Source: Anaerolineae bacterium | GTDB lineage: Bacteria > Chloroflexota > Anaerolineae > Promineifilales > Promineifilaceae | DNA: 33,355 nucleotides | Reading direction: 5' to 3' | Assembly (NCBI GenBank): GCA_030425205.1 | Contig: JAUIAP010000055.1 | Coordinates: 1 to 33,355, forward strand | Shown here: piece after piece, positions 13,084 through 21,445 of the stretch | Position numbering within the stretch: position 1 is the first letter of the stretch | How the letters are laid out: each line of letters starts with the position of its first letter | Notes under the pieces: generated by a model | What the model saw: the letters and a program-made list of their open reading frames with translations, nothing else | Databases searched by the model: none | What the model was told of the DNA's origin: nothing | Position numbers and translations under genes: made by a program

Positions 13084-13157
13084 TCTATGATGACCGTCGC
13101 AGAAACGTCACAAATGGGGGCAGTTGCGTCTCAAATCACCCCCATTTCTTGAGACGC
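13084..13157 (-). promoter_or_regulatory. eCIS operon promoter region with SARP-like repeats
   Basis: CGTCGC at 13095-13100 and CGTCAC at 13106-13111 are spaced 11 bp; a weaker CGTCTC is at 13127-13132. The 15-mer AGAAACGTCACAAAT at 13101-13115 is 14/15 identical to a site in the divergent promoter at 17331-17345 (reverse strand) and close to one at 17182-17196. On the minus strand possible -10 boxes are CATAGA (13089-13084) and TATAGA (13077-13072). The upstream inverted repeat GCGTCTCAA (13126-13134) / TTGAGACGC (13149-13157) and AAATGGGGG/CCCCCATTT add further symmetry. Confidence 0.6.
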
Positions 13158-13235
13158 ACCCTTATTTGATCTTCACCCATTTGCCCATAAGAACGAATCT
13201 TTTTATGTCGAATAGCTACGGATGATAACAACGTC

Positions 13236-13420
13236 GTAGGGACAGGGCGTGGCGGGTATGATTTCCGATACAACTCAAAATTCCCGTTCCCGCACGCCTT
13301 GTCCTGTTTGACAAAATCTGATTTCAGTCAAAATATGCGACGATGGTGGCAGGGCAAGGCGTTGCGGGTGGATAGGTCATGGTTATTGTCGAAATCATGC
13401 CGCAAACGCCCTGCCCCTAC
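13236..13420. repeat. 185-bp foldback element between the regulator operon and the eCIS operon
   Basis: Ends are imperfect inverted repeats beginning GTAGGG(A/G)CAGGGCGT (13236-13268 and 13387-13420). Nested inside are CCCGCACGCCTTGTCCTG (13289-13306) against its imperfect complement at 13350-13368, and TTTGAC/GTCAAA around the centre. The whole can fold back on itself. No coding frame is evident. It fills most of the 350-bp gap upstream of the eCIS operon. Confidence 0.7.
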
Positions 13421-13422
13421 GG

Positions 13423-14166
13423 TTACGGTTGGGGTGGGGTGAGGCGTTGGGCGCGGCGTTGGCGGAGGCGTTGGGCTTTTTGTTCGATGGATTTGAAATC
13501 GGCCGATTCCACAATCGCCTTAACCTGCTGCTCTCGCTTGGCCTGATCGATCTCAATTTGAAGCTGCTGCACCTGCTGTTTGAACCCCTCTTCACGCGCT
13601 TGAACCCCCTGCGCCATGTTGATAAATCCATAGACGAGATCGGATGCACGGGTTTCGGCCGATTCCTGCGCCGCGATCTCCGCTTCGGCACGCACGCTTT
13701 CATACTCCCCCGCCGCGATTCTGCGACTCCACGCCGCGCCCTGCTGGATATACGCGACGGACGAGCGCAGCTTGCTTGACAGATCGACCAGCATCGCGTG
13801 GGCGATCTGCGGCTGTGCTTGCAAGACGTTGAGGAAGGTGGTGGTATCGAGCTTGAGCAGTTGCGTTACGCCAGCAGCGACGGCACTGGCCGAGCGCGGC
13901 TTTTGATCGACGAGCGACATTTCACCAAATGAATCCCCTGCGCCAAAGCGATTGAGAATTAATTTGTGGTCGCCCTCGCGGGTAAAGATGTCGATGTGAC
14001 CCGTTTCGACGATAAAAAATGCGTCACCGCGCTCGCCCTGCTCAAACAAAACCACACCGTCGGTGAGCGTGATGGGCTGCATGGCGGCGGCCAGTGAAGT
14101 GAGCGCGTCGTCAGACACGTCGGCAAAAAGTGGGATGCGGTGGAGCAGTTGGGTAATTTGATTCAT
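13423..14166 (-). CDS. cyclic-nucleotide-binding protein with C-terminal coiled coil
   Basis: A 247-residue cytosolic protein. Residues about 1-125 are a CRP/PKA-type cNMP-binding domain: LLHRIPLFADVSDDALTSLAAAM, VVLFEQGERGDAFFIVETGHIDIF, and the phosphate-binding cassette FGEMSLVDQKPRSASAVA with the expected Glu and Arg. Residues about 150-240 are helical and charged (EAEIAAQESAETRA, FKQQVQQLQIEIDQAKREQQVKAIVE, RLRQRRAQRL), likely a coiled coil. There is no helix-turn-helix, so unlike CRP it is not a DNA-binding activator by itself. Its start overlaps the stop of the BTAD regulator by ATGA, so the two are co-translated and likely act together. The nearby cyclase is the natural source of its ligand. 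Whether cAMP or cGMP is bound cannot be told. Confidence 0.88.
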   Translation of the reverse strand: MNQITQLLHRIPLFADVSDDALTSLAAAMQPITLTDGVVLFEQGERGDAFFIVETGHIDIFTREGDHKLILNRFGAGDSFGEMSLVDQKPRSASAVAAGVTQLLKLDTTTFLNVLQAQPQIAHAMLVDLSSKLRSSVAYIQQGAAWSRRIAAGEYESVRAEAEIAAQESAETRASDLVYGFINMAQGVQAREEGFKQQVQQLQIEIDQAKREQQVKAIVESADFKSIEQKAQRLRQRRAQRLTPPQP

Positions 14167-17000
14167 TTGATTGTCGAGCGAACGAGGGCGGGAATTTCAG
14201 CGTGCCAATCGGCCGAAAAACGCACCACTCGTTCAAATTCAGCGACCAGCAGTTCAACCCGCCACTCGCTTTTTGGCATTTCGCACCAGAGATTGCCGTC
14301 TGATTTGTGCAGCAATCGGCCGATTTCGCGCAAAATCGTCTCCATAGACGTCTGCAATTGGGCGGACACGGCAACCTGTAACGCGCTGTGCCATTCAGCC
14401 AACGCGGCATGGGATTGACTTTGTTTTCGCAAAATGCGCCCTAGTTGCAGATGCGCCTGCGCCATTCCGCTCGCCTGATCTAGCTGCTTAAACGTTTGCA
14501 GCGCAGCACGCAGATGGGTGACGGCGCGATTGAGCAAGCTGGCTTGCTGGGCAATCTCTGCCAACTGTAATTGTAACGCAGCTTGGCGGGGCAGGTCGCC
14601 AACCTGTTCATAAAGGCGCGTTGCCTGTGTAAAGTGGAACTGTGCCTCATCGTGCTTATGGGTGGCATGAGCAACCTGCCCCGCACCCGCGTGCAGCAAC
14701 GCCATCCCCCACAAATCTCCCTGCACGCGCCGCATCGCCAGCCCGCGTTCAAAGCTGAGTTGCGCCTTTGCAAACTGTCCGTTGTGATAGGCCAACTCCC
14801 CACCCACGCGCAAAACATGCCCACTTTCGAGCAGCGAATGCGAGGGTAGGTCGATCAGTTGCTGCACCGATTTTGCGGCAAGCGCATCATCCCCGATGGC
14901 GGTGGTGAGGGTGACATAGCGCGTGTGGTGAATCGCGTTTTGACAGTGTGGCAGATAGCGATTAAACAGCGCATAGGCACGTTCAGCATCGCCATTCAGA
15001 AAGAGCAGCCACGCTTGATGGCAACGAACGGCGTGTGGGCTGCTCACCTTCTCGGCGGTCAATGCGAGCAGCTCCGCACCAATTTGGTAGCGACCTGTCA
15101 TGTCGCAAAATCGGGTGAGGGCAGAGGCCGCGTTCGCCCCCTGTTCGGGGTCGCTGCGCCACGCACGGACAACGTTTTTCCAAGTCGCGGAAAGCTGTCT
15201 GGTTGCGTCGGGCTGACGATGGTCACAGAGAGCCGATTCGGCCGATTGCAGCACGCTCAGATAAAAGTCGGCGTGGCGTTGGCGCACGCTGGGGCTGGGT
15301 TTGGTGTGAATGGCGAGAAATCGGCCGATTAGCGGCGGCAAAGAATAAACCCCCGCGACATCCTGCGACACCCATGCACAGTCAAGCAGTTCAGTTAACG
15401 CCGACATCGTTGCGTCCGCCACCGTCACCAGTGCATTCCACGTAAACGTGCACCCAAACAGCGGCAACGCATGGGCAAGACGGCGCGTGCCAACGCTAAA
15501 CGTGCGCCACGTTTTGCCAAGCTCGTTCATTAAGTCAGCGTGTGTTTCAACCGATCTCTGCAACGCCGTTGGCAGATTGAAAAAGCGCAGCGAGGCGGCG
15601 ACCTGCTGAATTGCCAGCGGATGATTGCCCGTCTGCTGGCAATATACGTCGATTTTTGCGCGATCAGCCACACTAGGGGCAAACGCGCCGTGCGCCTGCT
15701 GTGCGTAATGGCAAAAAATTTCCGTGCCAGCCTGCGCCCCTTCGACTAAATATGTCCACTCACCGATAATGTTCAATCGCTGGCGGCTGGTGACGATGAT
15801 TTGCACCTGTGGCGCAGCTTGCAAAATTCCCAACAGCGTTTGTGTCAACTCTGGCGTGCGCTGCTGACACCCATCAACGACAAGCAACAGGTGTCGCTGG
15901 CGTAAGAATGCCTGTATCTGTTGCTGTGTTGATTGGAAGGGGGCGTGTGCCAAATTAAAGTGAGCGCATAGCTGATCGGCAATCGGCTCTCCTGCGGGGT
16001 CAATGGTGATCCACTGCACGCCGTCACGGTAGCGGATCACATTGTCGTGTGCAACTGCCGCCGTGAGTGCCGACTTGCCGCTGCCAGCCAATCCGTAAAT
16101 CGTCAAAAGACGACAGGCGGGTTGCTGGACGAGGTCGTTGATTTGGTTGGTGGTTGTGTTGTCGTTGGTGATGAGAGGGTTGATGGGAATGGGGAGCGTG
16201 GTAGGGAGGGTGGAGATGGAGAGGATGATGGAAGAGGTGTGTGGTGGGGGGATTTCGGCCGAAAAATCGCTCCCCAACTCTTGCTGAAACAACAGCCGCG
16301 CCCGTTCAAATTGTGCCAATGCGGCTCCGCGTTGGCCTGATTGTGCCAACGTTTCGATTAAGAGACGTTGTGCGTCCTCTTCCAACGGGTCGAGCGCAAC
16401 CAGCTTTTCAGCATAGGCAACGGCAACGGTCAAATTTCCCAAATGCGTGTAGTGTTGTACCAACGTCTGCAACGCATCACGCATCTGCGTCGTCAACCAG
16501 GTTTTGCGCGTCGTCAGCCAGCGTTCATACGCCGCACTATCGACGGCCGGAAACCCCGTCAGCAGCCCATCACGATAAAGCGCAACCGCCTCTTCCAGCC
16601 GCGCACAACAAACCGCACACGTTGCGACTGACGCATGGTTATGCCGTGCCACACGGTCAAGGGTGGTACAGAAAATGTCCCAATCAACGCGGATGAGATC
16701 GGCCGATTTCCAGCCAATCATATCCCGCGTTGAGGACAACAACGCGTCGGCGTTTGGCAATGCTTGCTTGAGCAAATAAAGGGTTTGGCGCAGAGCTTTA
16801 CGCGCATTCTGATCTGTGTGCGACGGCCAAAATAGCGTGGCAAGCTGATTGCGTGGAATATGAAGGGTCACTCGCTGTGTTGCCTCAACTGCGAGATAGG
16901 CAAGCAATGCTTGCGCCCTGCTCGTTGCAAATGTTTTTATAGGCTGGTTGTTTACCGCTACTTCTAAAACACCCAGCAAAGAAACTTCTATAGAATTCAT
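14163..17000 (-). CDS. AfsR/SARP-type regulator: winged helix, BTAD, NB-ARC ATPase, TPR
   Basis: A 945-residue STAND-type transcription regulator. Domains in order: winged-helix OmpR-like (about 1-95; SLLGVLEVAVNNQPI, RNQLATLFWPSHTDQNARKALRQTLYLLKQAL), bacterial transcriptional activator domain BTAD (about 100-255; CAVCCARLEEAVALYRDGLLTGF and LDPLEEDAQRLLIETLAQSGQRGAALAQFE), NB-ARC-like ATPase (about 280-480; Walker A GLAGSGKS at 303-310, Walker B LLLVVDG, IIVTSRQRL), then helical/TPR repeats to the end (e.g. GLAMRRVQGDLWGMALLHAGAGQVA). Such proteins bind direct repeats spaced 11 bp just upstream of -10 boxes; arrays of exactly this type lie upstream of this gene and of the divergent cyclase. 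The C-terminal TPRs probably sense a partner or ligand. Co-translated with the cNMP-binding protein. Confidence 0.9.
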   Translation of the reverse strand: MNSIEVSLLGVLEVAVNNQPIKTFATSRAQALLAYLAVEATQRVTLHIPRNQLATLFWPSHTDQNARKALRQTLYLLKQALPNADALLSSTRDMIGWKSADLIRVDWDIFCTTLDRVARHNHASVATCAVCCARLEEAVALYRDGLLTGFPAVDSAAYERWLTTRKTWLTTQMRDALQTLVQHYTHLGNLTVAVAYAEKLVALDPLEEDAQRLLIETLAQSGQRGAALAQFERARLLFQQELGSDFSAEIPPPHTSSIILSISTLPTTLPIPINPLITNDNTTTNQINDLVQQPACRLLTIYGLAGSGKSALTAAVAHDNVIRYRDGVQWITIDPAGEPIADQLCAHFNLAHAPFQSTQQQIQAFLRQRHLLLVVDGCQQRTPELTQTLLGILQAAPQVQIIVTSRQRLNIIGEWTYLVEGAQAGTEIFCHYAQQAHGAFAPSVADRAKIDVYCQQTGNHPLAIQQVAASLRFFNLPTALQRSVETHADLMNELGKTWRTFSVGTRRLAHALPLFGCTFTWNALVTVADATMSALTELLDCAWVSQDVAGVYSLPPLIGRFLAIHTKPSPSVRQRHADFYLSVLQSAESALCDHRQPDATRQLSATWKNVVRAWRSDPEQGANAASALTRFCDMTGRYQIGAELLALTAEKVSSPHAVRCHQAWLLFLNGDAERAYALFNRYLPHCQNAIHHTRYVTLTTAIGDDALAAKSVQQLIDLPSHSLLESGHVLRVGGELAYHNGQFAKAQLSFERGLAMRRVQGDLWGMALLHAGAGQVAHATHKHDEAQFHFTQATRLYEQVGDLPRQAALQLQLAEIAQQASLLNRAVTHLRAALQTFKQLDQASGMAQAHLQLGRILRKQSQSHAALAEWHSALQVAVSAQLQTSMETILREIGRLLHKSDGNLWCEMPKSEWRVELLVAEFERVVRFSADWHAEIPALVRSTIK

Positions 17001-17153
17001 TCTTTGCCTTCTGGTTTTTACATTGACATTTGTCTATCCGAGAATTGCCATCTCGTAATCCATAAACTGATTTCCCCGTTTGATTATCACTAACGAAATT
17101 TCAAAACATTTCGACGCTGACCCAACGGGTATTATTAAAGTTACCCGATGGTG

Positions 17154-17192
17154 CGTTACAAAAACGTGACAAGAACGTTGCAAAAACGTCGC
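17154..17192 (-). promoter_or_regulatory. operator array of four 11-bp repeats (regulator side)
   Basis: CGTTAC (17154), CGTGAC (17165), CGTTGC (17176) and CGTCGC (17187) follow each other at exactly 11 bp. The separating bases are A-rich (AAAAA, AAGAA, AAAAA). Facing the minus-strand regulator gene, an AT-rich stretch with TAACTT/TAATAAT begins about 10 bp beyond the last repeat and could be the -10. The spacing matches the direct-repeat sites of SARP/BTAD regulators, suggesting autoregulation. Confidence 0.75.
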
Positions 17193-17334
17193 AAATCATT
17201 TCTGATGGACAAATTGCAATCGCTCTAACTTGGAAACACAGCGGGAGGCGGCCGAGGAGCAGTTAAGCCAACGCCTCTCAGATCGCAAAAGCATGATTGA
17301 CGGATCAGTAGATTTTTCAGTGTTTGACAAATTT

Positions 17335-17381
17335 GTGACGTTTTTGCAACGTTTTTGTCACGCTACATCTTTATAGTAACG
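17335..17381 (+). promoter_or_regulatory. operator array of 11-bp repeats and promoter (cyclase side)
   Basis: Mirror image of the array at 17154-17192: GTGACG (17335), GCAACG (17346), GTCACG (17357) at 11-bp spacing, and GTAACG (17376) at 19 bp. Read in reverse the order is again CGTTAC, CGTGAC, CGTTGC, CGTCAC. A -10-like TATAGT lies at 17372-17377, nine bases after the third repeat, which is close to the arrangement known for SARP targets. A TTGACA at 17324-17329 lies upstream. Otherwise I see no gene in the 447-bp gap 17001-17447. Confidence 0.75.
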
Positions 17382-17447
17382 TGGTATGTGGTGCATCATG
17401 TGTGAAAGGTAGCTTCTTCACGCACGACGCATCACATAGGACTCATT

Positions 17448-20400
17448 ATGACAACTGCTCACACCTACCTCCCCATTGACCGCCGCCGCGCCCTCGCCAC
17501 AAATGTCGCGCTGCCCGAAAAGATGCACGGCACCGTGCTGTTTGCCGATATGTCTGGCTTTACCGCGCTGACCGAAGCCCTCGCCCAAGAGCTTGGCGCA
17601 AAGCGCGGCGCGGAGGAGCTGACCATCCATCTCAACCGCGTATATGACGCGCTGATCGACACGCTGCATCGCTTTGGCGGCAGCGTCATCGGCTTTAGCG
17701 GCGACGCGATTACGTGTTGGCTTGACGAGGATGATGGGCGGCGTGCGGTCGCTTGTGGTTTGGGAATGCAGACGGCGATGGCGCAATTTTCGGAAGTTCG
17801 CACCCATTCGGGGCGAGTCGTCGCGCTGGCGATCAAGGTGGCGATTGCGACAGGAACGGTGCGCCGCATGGTGGTCGGCACACCCACGTATCGCCTCGTT
17901 GACGTGCTGGCGGGGCAAACGCTTGTCGATATGGCAGATGCGGAGGCGTTGGCGGAGCGAGGGGATGTGGTCGTACATCGCTCGACGGCCGAATCGCTGG
18001 GGGATGTGCTGCAAATCGCAAGCTGGCTGGCGGATGATGTGGCGCGGGTGCAGTCGCTAAACGTGCCTGTGCCAACAACCGCGTGGGAAGCGTCGGATGC
18101 GTTGGATGTCGAAACCGCGAATCAGTGGTTGCTGCCACAGGTTGCAACACGGCTTGCCAATCAGCGCGGTGAATTTCTGGCTGAACTGCGTCCCGCGTGT
18201 GCGCTGTTTATGCGCTTCGTCGGCATTCAATACGATGATGACCCCGCCGCGCCCGTCAAGCTGGATCAGCTTATTCGCGGCATTGAGGCGATTTTGACGC
18301 GCTACAGCGGCAGCTTGATCCAGCTCACGATTGGCGATAAGGGCAGCTACCTCTACGCCGCATTTGGTGCGCCGATTGCGTATGAAGACGACGCGATTCG
18401 CACAACCGCCGCCGCGCTCGAAATTCGCGCACTGGCGGCGACGTTTGACTTTCTCGAACCCGTGCAGATCGGGCTGACACGCGGCCGAATGCGGACGGGC
18501 GCATATGGCAGCCGCACGCGACGCACCTATGGCGTTCTCGGTGACAACGTCAACTTAGCGGCGCGGCTGATGGCGTTTGCCCCACCGGGCGCGATTGTCG
18601 CCAACGAGGCACTACACAAGGCGGCGGGCGCGGCGTTCCAGTGGCAAGAATTAGAGCCGATGCGCGTGAAGGGGAAGGAGACGACGATCACGCCACAACT
18701 GTTACAGGGGCAGGCGGAAGTGGTGCAAAGCGCGTATGCGCTGCCGATGGTGGGGCGTTCGGCCGAATTGCAAACCGTCCTCGACCGCCTAGAAAAAGCC
18801 CAATCAGGGCATGGGCAAATCGTTGGCGTGCTGGGAGAGGCGGGCATGGGCAAATCGCGGCTGGTCGATGCAGTTCGCGCTCAAGCGTTGGGGATGCAAA
18901 TTTTAGCGGGGGAAGCGTCTTCATATGGCATGGAAGACAGCTATCTCGTCTGGGACAGGGTGTGGCGCGACTTTTTTGGGTTGGACGGCACGATGTCAAT
19001 TGACGAACAGATTCAGACCGTCACCGCTGCGCTTGATCCCACTTTGCTGCCGCGCTTGCCACTGTTGTCAACGGTGTTGAGATTGCCAATTCCAGACAAC
19101 GACTTGACCGCCTCGCTTGACGCGAAGGTGCGAAAGTCGTCGCTTGAAGCGTTGCTGGTGGCGTGCATTCGACGGCGTGCGGCGCGAGAACCGCTGCTCA
19201 TCATTTTGGAGGATTATCAGTGGAGCGACGCACTTTCCCGCGATTTGCTGGCGGCGATTGGTCGCGTGATTGAGGATTTGCCAGTGTTGATTGTGGTGGC
19301 TTATCGGTCGATTCACCCCCCGCTAGACCTGCCCAACTTCACCGAGATCACGCTCCCCGTCTTCACACGGGCAGAGGCGGCGCAGCTGATCGAGCGCAAA
19401 CTGGAACAGCTCTTTGATGACCCCACCTTAGGCAGCGCAACGCTGATCGAGACGCTCACGACACGCGCCGCTGGCAATCCATTTTACATCGAAGAAATTC
19501 TCAACTATCTCGTCGATTTGCAGATTGACCTCAACGACAGCGACGCGCTGGCGGCGGTCGATTTGCCGACGAGTATCTACAGCTTAATCCTGAGCCGTCT
19601 CGATCAGTTGACCGATCAGGAGCGGATGACGCTGCGTGTGGCGAGCGTCATCGGCCGAATTTTCAAAGCGTCCATCCTCTCTGGCATCTACCCCGAATTG
19701 GGACAGCCCGACAGCGTAATCGCCAATCTCGACTATCTCAGCCAGCTTGATCTGCTTGCGCTCGACTCCCCTGCGACAGAGTTGGTCTATCTGTTTAAGT
19801 ACATCATCACCCAGCAGGTCGCCTATGAAAGTTTGCTCTTTGCAACGCGGGCGCGGCTGCATGAGGCAATCGGCCGATTTATCGAAACAAGTGAAGTCGC
19901 TAACTTAGCCGCCCACTATCCGCTGCTCGCCTTCCATTTTGAACACAGCGAAAATGATATGAAGAAACGATACTATCTGCTCAAGGCGGGTGAATCCGCA
20001 CAAACGGAGTACGCCAACGCCGCCGCCATCAGCTACTATCAAAAGGCGTTGCCGTTGTTGGCAGGAGACGAGCGTGCAGCGATATTGCTCAAACTAGGCG
20101 AAGTACAAGAGGTGGTCGGGGCGTGGGAGGCGGCAAACGCGACGTATGACGACGCGCTTGCGTCTACTGACGATCCAAACTTAGCGGCCGAAGCGCACAT
20201 CGCCAAAGGGGAACTGCTACGGAAACAGGGGAAATATGAGGCGGCCGACCAGTGGTATACGTCGGGAGAAAATTTGGCGCGAGCAGCAGATGCACGCACT
20301 CACGTTGCCAAAGCGTTCATCTGTCGCGGCACGATGCACGCCCAGCAGGGAGAGTATGTCACGGCGCAACGTTTATATGAAGAGAGCCTCACCATTCGTC

Positions 20401-21035
20401 GCGCACTCGCCGACAATCTCAACAGCGCAAAAGTCCTCAACAACATGGGGATCGTCGCCCGTTTTCAAGGAGATTATGAGCAGTCGCGCCACTATCATGA
20501 ACAGGCTCTGTCACTGCGTCGCAATGCCCACAATCGCTGGGGCATCGCCGCCTCGCTCAACAATTTGGGCAACGTCACCGTCGATTTGGGTGATCTCGAT
20601 GCGGCACGCGCCTATCTTGAAGAGGCGGTTGCGTTCCAGCGCGAAATTGGCGACCAGTGGTATCTCGCCAATGCGCTCAACAACTTGGGCAACGTCGTGC
20701 GTGAACAGCAGGATGCAGCGGCCGCACTTGCGCTCTATCAGGAAAGTATGCAGATCAATCAGGTGTTGGACGACCGCTGGGCGTTGTCCTATCTGTTGGA
20801 AGATGTTGGGATGCTGTTTGCCAATGCTGACCCAGCGCGTGCGCTCACTCTAGCGGGGGCAGCCAGCACCGTGCGCGACGCAATTGGCTCGCCGCTTTCG
20901 ACCGTTGAGCAGGAGAAACTTGACCAAAAGCTCGCGCCCGCACGCCTCGCGCTTGGCGACAACGCCGACGGGGTTTGGCGTGCTGGAGAGCAGTTGTCGC
21001 TGGCGGATGCAATTGCGCTGGTGATAGAGAATTAA
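17448..21035 (+). CDS. tandem class III nucleotidyl cyclase - AAA/STAND ATPase - TPR protein (sAC-like)
   Basis: A 1195-residue cytosolic protein with the layout of mammalian soluble adenylyl cyclase. Cyclase domain 1 (about 25-200): GTVLFADMSGFTALTE with metal ligand Asp34 and GGSVIGFSGDAITCW with Asp86. Cyclase domain 2 (about 235-425): the first metal Asp is replaced (LFMRFVGI), but it keeps YGVLGDNVNLAARLM with the Asn and Arg of transition-state binding and VKGKE. The two domains thus form one composite active site. Then an ATPase (Walker A GEAGMGKS near 463-470; ILEDYQWSD Walker B-like) and TPRs from about 840 (NNMGIVARFQGDYEQSRHYHEQAL, NNLGNVTVDLGDLDAARAYLEEAV). ATG at 17448 follows AGGA at proper spacing. 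Product is probably cAMP, sensed by the cNMP-binding protein at 13.4-14.2 kb. cGMP cannot be excluded. Confidence 0.9.
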   Translation: MTTAHTYLPIDRRRALATNVALPEKMHGTVLFADMSGFTALTEALAQELGAKRGAEELTIHLNRVYDALIDTLHRFGGSVIGFSGDAITCWLDEDDGRRAVACGLGMQTAMAQFSEVRTHSGRVVALAIKVAIATGTVRRMVVGTPTYRLVDVLAGQTLVDMADAEALAERGDVVVHRSTAESLGDVLQIASWLADDVARVQSLNVPVPTTAWEASDALDVETANQWLLPQVATRLANQRGEFLAELRPACALFMRFVGIQYDDDPAAPVKLDQLIRGIEAILTRYSGSLIQLTIGDKGSYLYAAFGAPIAYEDDAIRTTAAALEIRALAATFDFLEPVQIGLTRGRMRTGAYGSRTRRTYGVLGDNVNLAARLMAFAPPGAIVANEALHKAAGAAFQWQELEPMRVKGKETTITPQLLQGQAEVVQSAYALPMVGRSAELQTVLDRLEKAQSGHGQIVGVLGEAGMGKSRLVDAVRAQALGMQILAGEASSYGMEDSYLVWDRVWRDFFGLDGTMSIDEQIQTVTAALDPTLLPRLPLLSTVLRLPIPDNDLTASLDAKVRKSSLEALLVACIRRRAAREPLLIILEDYQWSDALSRDLLAAIGRVIEDLPVLIVVAYRSIHPPLDLPNFTEITLPVFTRAEAAQLIERKLEQLFDDPTLGSATLIETLTTRAAGNPFYIEEILNYLVDLQIDLNDSDALAAVDLPTSIYSLILSRLDQLTDQERMTLRVASVIGRIFKASILSGIYPELGQPDSVIANLDYLSQLDLLALDSPATELVYLFKYIITQQVAYESLLFATRARLHEAIGRFIETSEVANLAAHYPLLAFHFEHSENDMKKRYYLLKAGESAQTEYANAAAISYYQKALPLLAGDERAAILLKLGEVQEVVGAWEAANATYDDALASTDDPNLAAEAHIAKGELLRKQGKYEAADQWYTSGENLARAADARTHVAKAFICRGTMHAQQGEYVTAQRLYEESLTIRRALADNLNSAKVLNNMGIVARFQGDYEQSRHYHEQALSLRRNAHNRWGIAASLNNLGNVTVDLGDLDAARAYLEEAVAFQREIGDQWYLANALNNLGNVVREQQDAAAALALYQESMQINQVLDDRWALSYLLEDVGMLFANADPARALTLAGAASTVRDAIGSPLSTVEQEKLDQKLAPARLALGDNADGVWRAGEQLSLADAIALVIEN

Positions 21036-21037
21036 AA

Positions 21038-21175
21038 ATTTTATGGTTCTCTGGGAACTTAAGGGGTTGACAAAACGTATTGCGTGTTACGTATTGCGTA
21101 TCCAGAGGAGGTTACGCAATACGCCATACGCAACAGTGTCAAACCCCACGAATTCCTAAAGAGCCAATTTTATGT
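21038..21175. other. complex inverted-repeat structure after the cyclase gene
   Basis: Nested stems: GGGGTTGACA (21063-21072) against TGTCAAACCCC (21137-21147), CGTATTGCGTA (21090-21100) against TACGCAATACG (21113-21123), and outer imperfect pairing of 21040-21056 with 21150-21172. It starts three bases after the cyclase stop and could serve as a transcription barrier, though no U-run marks a classic terminator. Confidence 0.6.
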
Positions 21176-21407
21176 TACGCACGCAGTCGTAGGGGCTATG
21201 CAAACGGAGCGCACTCTAAAATAGCCCGACTGTTAAGGCCGTTTGTTTCGCCCTTCTTGGCATCGCGGACAAAGCGGGCGAAACAAATGGCGTAAACAAC
21301 CTGCTAGTCAAAAGTCGCAAGCCATTTGCCGTTCGGCTGAGACGTTCGGCGAGCTCAGTCGAGTCGCTCACGCCGAAGCCTAGCCCCTACGATTCGGTGC
21401 GTAACAT
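21172..21407. repeat. 236-bp MITE-like element
   Basis: About 27-bp terminal inverted repeats (21172-21198 and 21381-21407), differing at only a few central positions, begin ATGTTACGCAC and end in CGTAGGGGCTA. Inside is a strong hairpin, GTTTGTTTCGCCC (21241-21253) against GGGCGAAACAAAT (21276-21288). No open reading frame of note. The GTAGGGGC ends resemble those of the foldback element at 13236-13420, suggesting one family. Confidence 0.7.
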
Positions 21408-21445
21408 GAGTAACGAGTCATAGAAGCAGTAACGGAGTTTATATT

